From an uncultured Allobaculum sp. (GTDB lineage: Bacteria; Bacillota_I; Bacilli_A; Erysipelotrichales; Erysipelotrichaceae): a DNA stretch of 6,853 nt. Shown here in pieces: positions 1 to 4,927 of the stretch. Numbering within the stretch: position 1 is the stretch's first letter; each line of letters starts with the position of its first letter. The stretch spans positions 1 to 6,853 of the forward strand of contig CAOKFJ010000098.1 in the NCBI GenBank assembly GCA_948467695.1, given 5' to 3'. Made by a program: the position numbers and the translations under genes. The notes under the pieces are model-generated. The model was not told where the DNA came from, did no database searches, and saw only the letters and a list, made by a program, of their open reading frames with translations.

Positions 1-212
1 GGCATCTTCAGCATCTTAAAGAGGTCGGTGGCATTGATGTATGTGCCATAGGGACTGATTTTGACGGTATTAACTCAACTGTCGAAATCCACGATGCATC
101 CGAACATCAGAAACTTGCGCAGTCTCTTCTTGCAGAGGGATGGAGCGAAGAAGATGTTCGCAAAGCGATGGGCGGCAACTTCATCAAACTGCTCGAACGC
201 ACACTCCAGTAA
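1..212 (+). CDS. Membrane dipeptidase (peptidase family M19), C-terminal fragment
   Basis: The reading frame is open from the left edge (first full codon at 3) and ends at TAA 210-212, giving 69 visible residues. The fragment begins HLQHLKEVGGIDVCAIGTDF and continues DGI. This matches the conserved late segment of M19 zinc dipeptidases, where a His-containing helix is followed by a (G/S)DFDG motif near the active site. The tail has the usual pattern of an acidic helix, then WSEEDVRKAMGGNFIKLLE, resembling the family's closing segment in which the last helix follows a G-x-N motif. Members hydrolyse dipeptides, using a binuclear zinc centre in a TIM-barrel fold; bacterial versions are often cytoplasmic despite the name. 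The catalytic N-terminal two thirds, including the metal ligands, lie outside the window. An intrinsic terminator follows 78 nt after the stop, so this is the last gene of its transcript. The family call is from motif recognition only. Confidence 0.85.
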   Translation, partial: HLQHLKEVGGIDVCAIGTDFDGINSTVEIHDASEHQKLAQSLLAEGWSEEDVRKAMGGNFIKLLERTLQ

Positions 213-290
213 AAACGATCGTATACAGGGATTGAGTGAATTATTCGCATCGGGAGTCTTTTGCTCACTTGAATTTCGACAATACAGAAT

Positions 291-344
291 CAGCCGGCTT
301 GTTGACGGAAGCAGGAAACTTCCCAAAACGAGTCGGCTGTTTTT
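291..344 (+). terminator. Intrinsic terminator of the dipeptidase gene
   Basis: A 10-bp stem (291-300 with 330-339, CAGCCGGCTT against GAGTCGGCTG, two G-U pairs) encloses an internal loop and a second 5-bp stem, GGAAG 307-311 with CTTCC 319-323. It is followed directly by TTTTT at 340-344. The minus-strand side has no T run, so it works in the plus direction only. Confidence 0.8.
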
Positions 345-632
345 GCATGGAGTACGGCAGCTGAGAAACTGTCTTTGCGTGTTCTGAAAATAGCTTTCTT
401 TTTAGCGCAACAGTGCGCACAGAAGCCGTATTGGCGAACAAAACTGATGTTTGTTCTATTCTCTTCGGATATCAACCGTGTTCACTTTCGATTCTTCATG
501 CAGGATCGCACAAAAAATTCATGATTTTTGGATGAAATGAAAGGATGAAGATATTGAAGAAAAGTTAATCAGATAACTTAATAACATAGCTTATAATAGC
601 GAACGAAGCATTTAATGATTTTAGTATTTAAT
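345..632. other. Non-coding intergenic stretch with dyads, no gene seen
   Basis: I find no convincing coding frame here on either strand. The stretch holds a perfect 7-bp dyad GAACAAA/TTTGTTC (436-442 and 450-456) and a short GCGCA/TGCGC hairpin near 399-412; neither is followed by a T run. A perfect 6-6-6 dyad AAGTTA-ATCAGA-TAACTT lies at 562-579, just upstream of a TATAAT at 592-597. That hexamer could be a -10 element but has no good -35 at 16-18 bp. These are candidate regulatory sites for the Panacea gene and nothing more. Confidence 0.45.
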
Positions 633-660
633 TTGCGAACAGAATAAGGCTTTGTATACT
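633..660 (+). promoter_or_regulatory. Candidate sigma-A promoter for the Panacea gene
   Basis: TTGCGA (633-638, four of six matches to TTGACA) and TATACT (655-660, five of six matches to TATAAT) are separated by 16 bp. A start near 667 would give a leader of about 22 nt carrying the purine-rich GAAAGGA at 671-677 and GGTGA at 680-684 before the ATG at 689. The competing TATAAT at 592-597 lacks a recognisable -35. The prediction is by eye only. Confidence 0.45.
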
Positions 661-688
661 TTAGCCAGACGAAAGGAATGGTGAAAAG

Positions 689-1138
689 ATGAGTTATCCT
701 ATTGAGGTGATCGCTAACTGGTTTCTGCTGAAAGAATCTATGACGCATAAAAAGCTTCAGAAGCTCTGCTACTATGCGCAGGCATGGGGATATGCTTTGT
801 ACGATGCACCGTTTATCAACGAAGCATTTCAAGCGTGGGTGCATGGCCCGGTGAGTCCGCTCTTATACGAGAAGTACAAAGACAGCTATTTAAAAAAACT
901 CACACCTGAAGATATCGACATGTCCATGATTGAAGAAGATGATCAGGATTTTCTGGAACGTGTCTGGCTGACATATGGCGAGCACACACCAAACAGTTTG
1001 GAAGTACTTACTCAGAAAGAGCAGCCATGGAAGGAAGCGCGTGTTGGATACAAAACTTTGGAACCATGTACAAACGAGATCAGCCCAGTAACGATGCAGC
1101 GTTTTTATCGGAGTATATATGACGAAGGCGATGCGTAA
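689..1138 (+). CDS. Panacea-domain (DUF4065, SocA/GepA-like) protein
   Basis: This 149-residue soluble protein spans essentially a single Panacea domain, the usual length for stand-alone members. The N-terminal helix has the typical MTHKKLQKLCYYAQAWGYAL run at residues 18-37. The diagnostic motif is FQAWVHGPVSPLLYEKYK at 47-64, and the conserved LTQKEQPWKEAR lies at 107-118. No DNA-binding, membrane or signal segment is seen. In known systems this domain acts as the antitoxin of toxin-antitoxin pairs, neutralising unrelated toxins. Caulobacter SocA also serves as a ClpXP adaptor for the toxin SocB, and phage-associated GepA proteins belong here. The start ATG has GAAAGGA 11 nt upstream and GGTGA 4 nt upstream, a weaker site than in the other genes of the window. 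No toxin gene adjoins it: a dipeptidase lies upstream beyond a terminator, and the bases up to the next terminator hold no gene. The antitoxin role is therefore inferred from the family, not from context. Confidence 0.88.
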   Translation: MSYPIEVIANWFLLKESMTHKKLQKLCYYAQAWGYALYDAPFINEAFQAWVHGPVSPLLYEKYKDSYLKKLTPEDIDMSMIEEDDQDFLERVWLTYGEHTPNSLEVLTQKEQPWKEARVGYKTLEPCTNEISPVTMQRFYRSIYDEGDA

Positions 1139-1325
1139 TCGAAAGTTTGGAAAATATCATCGGTTTCATTCATCCTGATCAAATGAGAACATTTCTTATC
1201 TCTATATGAGAGGAAGACGACGGACGTGGACAAATTCTTTTGAATAGTCAAATCGCTTTGGAGTACGTTCAGAAATATCTGTATTTCTTCGAATATAGAG
1301 GATTTTCTTATTCATTCACCAGAAG

Positions 1326-1376
1326 AAAACGCCGATCCTGGTGCTGATTCGTTCAGCATCAAAACCGGCGTTTTTT
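1326..1376. terminator. Bidirectional terminator between convergent genes
   Basis: The outer stem AAAACGCCG (1326-1334) pairs with CGGCGTTTT (1366-1374). Inside it an 8-bp stem GGTGCTGA/TCAGCATC carries the loop TTCGT. The plus strand continues into TTTTTT at 1371-1376, and the minus strand reads CGGCGTTTTCTT, so both directions are served. It lies 187 nt after the Panacea stop and 21 nt after the stop of the minus-strand membrane protein gene. Confidence 0.85.
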
Positions 1377-1397
1377 GTCTTCAGGCAAGAAGCTGTT

Positions 1398-1910
1398 TTA
1401 CTGTTCGGTCTCAGAGACGGATAGATCCGTACGTTCACGGTTGTTCTTGAGAAGAATCGCGATATGACCGACTGCCCATAGGATCGAGGTGAAGGTGATA
1501 GATATAGACTGCTCATATATGCCAAGCAGAATAAATGCGGCAATCGGCAGCATCGCTTCTTGAGGAGGCAGTCCAAAAAGCATATCGTACAGTCCGCAGC
1601 TTGCTTTGTTTTGTACAATGCGCTTCATCAAGCAGATGTCATAGGCAAGCATCAGCACAAATCCGCAAACGGGAAGCCAAAGACTTGTTTTCGTATCTGG
1701 AGCGGGATGCTCAATGAAGAACAGAGCGTTGACGATTGTCAGATACTTCGGCGAGCTTTCAAGTGCAAGCAGAAAGGGATGCGCTTTAAAAAATCTGGCA
1801 TAACCGTCAGTATCCGGCTGAAACTTCAACCAGAGCAGATCGGGAACAAGAAGCATAAGCGTGAATGTAATGCCGATCAGGATGGATATGGATTTCGTTG
1901 TTTCGTTCAT
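1398..1910 (-). CDS. Small multi-pass membrane protein of unknown function, paralogue 1
   Basis: The 170-residue protein has about five hydrophobic segments, near residues 8-30, 55-67, 75-97, 118-132 and 136-154, and a hydrophilic, charged C-terminus. It is an integral membrane protein with no signal-peptide cleavage motif that I can see. I do not recognise a named family and find no enzymatic motif. It is clearly related to the product of 2217-2699. Both share a VP(D/N)(L/I)LW(L/I)K motif after the first hydrophobic segment, an FG(L/I)P motif, then LLG(I/M)Y(E/D)QS and GHI(A/G)I. By hand alignment, 20 of 41 residues are identical over 112-152. The ATG at 1908-1910 has GGAGG at 1920-1924, spaced 9 nt, which fixes the start. 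Terminators on both sides make it a single-gene transcript. The leader holds repeats that may be regulatory and are listed separately. Confidence 0.82.
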   Translation of the reverse strand: MNETTKSISILIGITFTLMLLVPDLLWLKFQPDTDGYARFFKAHPFLLALESSPKYLTIVNALFFIEHPAPDTKTSLWLPVCGFVLMLAYDICLMKRIVQNKASCGLYDMLFGLPPQEAMLPIAAFILLGIYEQSISITFTSILWAVGHIAILLKNNRERTDLSVSETEQ

Positions 1911-1924
1911 ATTATGCCCCCTCC

Positions 1925-2010
1925 GACACTTGAAGGTTCACTGTTGATTCTGTGAGGGTTTTGATTGGAAAGTGTCTGATATGTGTTGTTGATTCTATTT
2001 TGAACCTCAA
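1925..2010 (-). promoter_or_regulatory. Foldable leader with repeats before the paralogue 1 gene
   Basis: Read on the minus strand, TTGAGGTTCA (2010-2001) can pair with TGAACCTTCAA (1940-1930) through 10 bp and one bulge. GACACTT (1976-1970) can pair with AAGTGTC (1931-1925), whose 3' end directly abuts the GGAGG ribosome binding site at 1920-1924. The two helices interleave, so they would be alternatives or a pseudoknot. A 10-bp direct repeat, TGTTGATTCT on the plus strand, occurs at 1942-1951 and 1987-1996. A TAGAAT resembling a -10 element (plus-strand 1992-1997) overlaps the second copy but has no good -35. The arms are visible in the sequence; a regulatory role is inference. Confidence 0.35.
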
Positions 2011-2040
2011 CTAAAAAAGACGCAAGATGTTATTAACAGC

Positions 2041-2076
2041 GCATTGGGCTTCAGAAATTTCTGCTGTACGCAATGC
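2041..2076. repeat. Palindrome within flanking inverted arms, possible operator
   Basis: A perfect 12-bp palindrome CAGAAATTTCTG sits at 2052-2063. It is flanked by inverted arms GCATTG (2041-2046) and CAATGC (2071-2076). It lies between the terminator of paralogue 2 and the gene for paralogue 1, where upstream control elements of the latter would be expected. No adjoining T run suggests a terminator. Function is unknown. Confidence 0.35.
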
Positions 2077-2103
2077 ATCTTTGCGCAAAACGTCATAGAT
2101 ACC

Positions 2104-2140
2104 AAAAAAGGACCATGAAGTGGATTCGGTTTCATGGTCC
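2104..2140 (-). terminator. Intrinsic terminator after the paralogue 2 gene
   Basis: A perfect 10-bp stem, GGACCATGAA (2110-2119) with TTCATGGTCC (2131-2140), has an 11-nt loop and is followed on the minus strand by TTTTTT (2109-2104). It lies 77 nt past the stop of 2217-2699 and separates the two related membrane protein genes into independent transcripts. The plus-strand side is only ATTATTTTAG, so minus is the main direction. Confidence 0.85.
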
Positions 2141-2216
2141 ATTATTTTAGGTGAGTTGCTTGTATTGATATTTGCGTTAGGCAGTAAGGAAAGAAAGATT
2201 CTCCTTCGTCTTATTT

Positions 2217-2699
2217 CTAATCGGTACGAGTGTCCAGTTCTTTATAGTGCTGGTAGTGAATGCCGATATGACCGATACCCAGAATAATGGCGGATGCCAT
2301 CAGCCACAAAGACTGATCGTACATGCCAAGCAGAAGGAAAGCGGCTGAGGGAAGCACTGCGCCGGCAACAGGAATGCCAAAGAACGTGGTATAGAAGTCG
2401 GAAAGCGTCTGGTCGCTGCGGAAGTAGCGGATCCACCAGAGCTCATAAAGTACCATCAGGATAAACGCCACCGCGAGAATCCAGATCTGACCCGGTTCGT
2501 CCTGGGTGGTCTCGCCGAAAGGGAAGAGCGCGAAGATAACGGTCAGAATCTGACCGATTCGCTCAAGAACAACCAGAATTTTGTTTTCATGTTCGTTGGT
2601 ATAGCCTTCCGGCTTGTTTTTGATCCAGAGAATGTTCGGAACAAAAAGCATGACGAGAAAAAGCAGTCCTGCCCATGAAAAAGTGAAATTGCCATTCAT
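2217..2699 (-). CDS. Small multi-pass membrane protein of unknown function, paralogue 2
   Basis: With the start at MNGNFTFSW the protein has 160 residues. About five hydrophobic segments lie near 8-26, 48-61, 72-92, 111-126 and 130-147, and the C-terminus is charged. An in-frame ATG 25 codons upstream (2772-2774) is less likely. It has no comparable ribosome binding site, while GGAGG at 2708-2712 sits 8 nt before the ATG at 2697-2699. The paralogue at 1398-1910 also begins at the equivalent point. Shared motifs are VPNILWIK at 20-27, FGIP at 107-110, FLLLGMYDQS at 121-130 and GIGHIGI at 141-147. No known domain or catalytic motif is recognised. It lies just downstream of the ABC exporter operon on the same strand, but a strong terminator at 2921-2960 separates them, so co-transcription would need read-through. 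A link to efflux is not demonstrated. Confidence 0.82.
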   Translation of the reverse strand: MNGNFTFSWAGLLFLVMLFVPNILWIKNKPEGYTNEHENKILVVLERIGQILTVIFALFPFGETTQDEPGQIWILAVAFILMVLYELWWIRYFRSDQTLSDFYTTFFGIPVAGAVLPSAAFLLLGMYDQSLWLMASAIILGIGHIGIHYQHYKELDTRTD

Positions 2700-2918
2700 A
2701 AATAATTCCTCCAAGAACAGCGCGATGCTGTTGTTTATGTGGATGCCAAATACAGTATAGGTCCTCATGGGCATGCAAACGCTTCGCGTGCACGTCTAGT
2801 TTGCCTGGTACGCCTGACGAAGATTGTTCGTTAAGGTGATCGAGATGATAATTATCTGATTTTGACCTTGTCTGAATTCTGTCGGTATCTGCTGGAATGA
2901 AGCGGAAGACTGTTTGCC
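2700..2918 (-). promoter_or_regulatory. Upstream region of the paralogue 2 gene, weak promoter candidate
   Basis: TATACT on the minus strand (plus-strand 2754-2759) could be a -10 element giving a leader of about 48 nt, but no TTGACA-like -35 is correctly spaced; the nearest, TTTGCA, is only 14 bp away. GCAAAC/GTTTGC inverted arms lie near 2775-2780 and 2800-2805. A perfect 10-bp palindrome GATAATTATC is at 2847-2856. The stretch encodes no convincing protein; an open frame running upstream from the membrane protein is an unselected extension. Confidence 0.3.
2708..2712 (-). promoter_or_regulatory. Ribosome binding site deciding the paralogue 2 start
   Basis: GGAGG on the minus strand lies 8 nt before the ATG at 2697-2699. 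It selects this start over the in-frame ATG at 2772-2774. Confidence 0.85.
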
Positions 2919-2920
2919 GG

Positions 2921-2960
2921 AAAAGAAAACGCCGCAGTTTCCTGACCGAAACTGCGGCGT
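2921..2960 (-). terminator. Strong intrinsic terminator of the MarR-ABC-ABC operon
   Basis: A perfect 13-bp stem, ACGCCGCAGTTTC (2929-2941) with GAAACTGCGGCGT (2948-2960), has a 6-nt loop. On the minus strand it is followed by TTTTCTTTT (overlapping the stem foot). It starts 38 nt after the stop codon of transporter B. Confidence 0.92.
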
Positions 2961-2998
2961 ATGCATAGGTGTATGACTGACGAACAGGATATGGAGGT

Positions 2999-4927
2999 TT
3001 AATCCATTTCCAGTGCGCCGGTGTAAAGCTGATAGTAGATGCCTTTTTTATCAAGCAGGGAATCGTGGTTTCCGCGCTCGATAATGCGGCCCTGATCAAG
3101 AACCATGATCGCATCGGAGTTCATGATCGTCGACAGACGGTGCGCGATGACAAAGACGGTGCGTCCTTTCATCAGACCATCCATACCAGCCTGAACAAGG
3201 CGTTCGGTGCGGGTATCGATCGAGGAGGTTGCTTCATCCAGAATCAGTACCGGCGGGTTGGCTACAGCGGCACGCGCGATCGCAAGCAGCTGACGCTGTC
3301 CCTGAGAAAGGGAGTCGCCGTTGGCATGGATGTAGGTGTTGTAGCCGTTTTCGAGGTGGTTGATGAAGCCGTCCGCGTTGGCGAGTTTCGCCGCGGCGAT
3401 GCATTCTTCATCTGTGGCATCGAGTTTGCCAAAGCGGATGTTGTCCATGATAGTTCCGGAGAACAGCTGTGTATCCTGAAGAACAATGCCAAGGGAGCGG
3501 CGCAGATCCGGTTTGCGGATGAGCTTGATATCGATGCCGTCATACGTGATGGAACCTTTGTTGATGTCGTAGAAGCGGTTGATCAGATTGGTGATCGTTG
3601 TCTTGCCGGCACCGGTCGCGCCGACAAAAGCGATTTTCTGTCCGGCTTCTCCATAGAGGGAAATGTCGTGCAGAACGGTCTTTTCGGGAACATAGCCGAA
3701 GGTTACATCGTGGAAAACAACGTCGCCTTTGAGAGGAACCAGAACAAAGCTGCCATCAGGTCTGGGGTGTTTCCAGCACCAGTGACCAGTGTGTTCCTTG
3801 CATTCTTTCCACTCGCCATCGACCATTTTGGTGCGCACAAGCGTAACGATGCCGTCATCGGTTTCGCTCGGTTCATCCATAAGTTCGAAGACACGGCTCG
3901 CACCGGCCTGCGCCATGACGATCGAGTTGATCTGCTGGGAGATCTGTGTGATCGGGTTGTTGAAGGAACGGTTAAGCGTAAGCATGGCAGAGATGATACC
4001 AAGCGACATGCCGAACATTCCGTTGATGGCGAAATAGGAGCCAAGCAGCGCGCACGCTACATAGGAGATGTAGCTGATGTTCATGCAGATCGGCATCAGG
4101 ATATTGGCGAAGATATTCGCGTTTGTGCTGGCAGTGCAAAGATCGTTGTTGATCTTTTCGAATTCTTCCTGAACTTTCGGTTCATGGGAGAACACTTTGA
4201 TGACACGCGCGCCTTCGATCATTTCTTCGATATAGCCATTGGCTTTACCAAGCTGAATCTGCTGCTCGCGGAAGTTCTTTCCGGAAGAACGGGTGATTTT
4301 CTTGGCAACCAAAAGCATGCAAAGCGAGAAACCGACAGTCACGATTGTCAGCACCCAGGAAAGACGGATCATGGAGATCAGAACAAACAGAATCATCATG
4401 GCCGAGGAGAAAACCTGCGGTACGGACTGGCTGATCAGCTGGCGAAGCGTATCGGTATCGTTGGTGTACACGGACATGATATCGCCGTGCGCATGCGTAT
4501 CGAAGTAGCGGATCGGCAGTGATTCCATATGAGCGAACAGTCGTTCACGCACATCGTTCAGCGTGCCCAAAGACACATAGACCATGGTGCGGTTCCATGT
4601 GTAGGTGGCGACAACACCGATAAAATAGACCATCACAAGCTGCGAGAGCGCCATAAAAAGCGGTGTGAAGTCCGTGGAGTGATTTTTGGTCATCGGCATG
4701 ATGTAGTCGTCGATCAGCGTCTGCTGGAAGGTTGAACCGTAAACGTTGGCAATGGAGGAGACGATGATCAGCACGGCGATCAGGATCACCTGCCATTTGT
4801 AGTTTTTCCAGACCAGAGAAAGGACGCGCTTGAGTCCGTTCTTTTTGGTGATGGGAACTTTGCCTTTTACCGACAGGCTGTCCTGTCCGTTTTTGTCGGG
4901 CGTGGTGCTAGGCGTTTTCTGACTCAT
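2999..4927 (-). CDS. Heterodimeric ABC exporter, half-transporter B (catalytically intact subunit)
   Basis: This 642-residue protein is a type IV (former type I exporter) ABC half-transporter: a hydrophilic N-terminus of about 40 residues, six membrane segments between about 44 and 320, then the nucleotide-binding domain. Visible motifs are Walker A GATGAGKT 436-443, Q-loop Q484, signature LSQGQ 540-544, Walker B LILDE with catalytic E565, D-loop SSID 568-571 and switch H596. The catalytic residues are therefore all present, but the signature has Gln for the usual second-position Gly. A linker insertion at about 363-400, rich in Trp, Cys and His, separates the two domains; similar insertions occur in a Bacillota subfamily. 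The start at MSQKTPS follows GGAGG spaced 8 nt, whereas an upstream in-frame ATG (4976-4978) lacks such a site. The first 20 nt overlap the end of half-transporter A, so translation is probably coupled. It probably exports drugs or other amphipathic compounds from the cytoplasm; the substrate is unknown. Confidence 0.93.
   Translation of the reverse strand: MSQKTPSTTPDKNGQDSLSVKGKVPITKKNGLKRVLSLVWKNYKWQVILIAVLIIVSSIANVYGSTFQQTLIDDYIMPMTKNHSTDFTPLFMALSQLVMVYFIGVVATYTWNRTMVYVSLGTLNDVRERLFAHMESLPIRYFDTHAHGDIMSVYTNDTDTLRQLISQSVPQVFSSAMMILFVLISMIRLSWVLTIVTVGFSLCMLLVAKKITRSSGKNFREQQIQLGKANGYIEEMIEGARVIKVFSHEPKVQEEFEKINNDLCTASTNANIFANILMPICMNISYISYVACALLGSYFAINGMFGMSLGIISAMLTLNRSFNNPITQISQQINSIVMAQAGASRVFELMDEPSETDDGIVTLVRTKMVDGEWKECKEHTGHWCWKHPRPDGSFVLVPLKGDVVFHDVTFGYVPEKTVLHDISLYGEAGQKIAFVGATGAGKTTITNLINRFYDINKGSITYDGIDIKLIRKPDLRRSLGIVLQDTQLFSGTIMDNIRFGKLDATDEECIAAAKLANADGFINHLENGYNTYIHANGDSLSQGQRQLLAIARAAVANPPVLILDEATSSIDTRTERLVQAGMDGLMKGRTVFVIAHRLSTIMNSDAIMVLDQGRIIERGNHDSLLDKKGIYYQLYTGALEMD

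Noticed and set aside
61..387. Plus-strand open frame of 108 codons overlapping the dipeptidase end and the terminator
   Set aside because: It runs out of frame with the M19 fragment and reads through a terminator hairpin; the composition looks random.
290..475. Minus-strand frame of 61 codons in the intergenic stretch
   Set aside because: It overlaps a terminator hairpin, has no good ribosome binding site and no recognisable protein pattern. A toxin partner for the Panacea protein was considered and not supported.
578..844. Minus-strand frame of 88 codons across the Panacea start and promoter
   Set aside because: It is antisense to a well-supported gene and has no recognisable features.
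1210..1347. Plus-strand frame after the Panacea gene with a protein-like stretch (QIALEYVQKYLYFFEYRGF)
   Set aside because: It lacks an ATG start and ribosome binding site, runs into the terminator, and is short enough to be chance; mentioned only as a possible relic.
2700..2774. Upstream in-frame extension of paralogue 2 (25 residues)
   Set aside because: The GGAGG at 2708-2712 and the equivalent start in the paralogue favour the start at 2699.
3065..4522. Long plus-strand open frame (485 codons) antisense to transporter B
   Set aside because: The minus-strand ABC gene has full motif support; the antisense frame shows no recognisable domain and arises from codon bias of the real gene.
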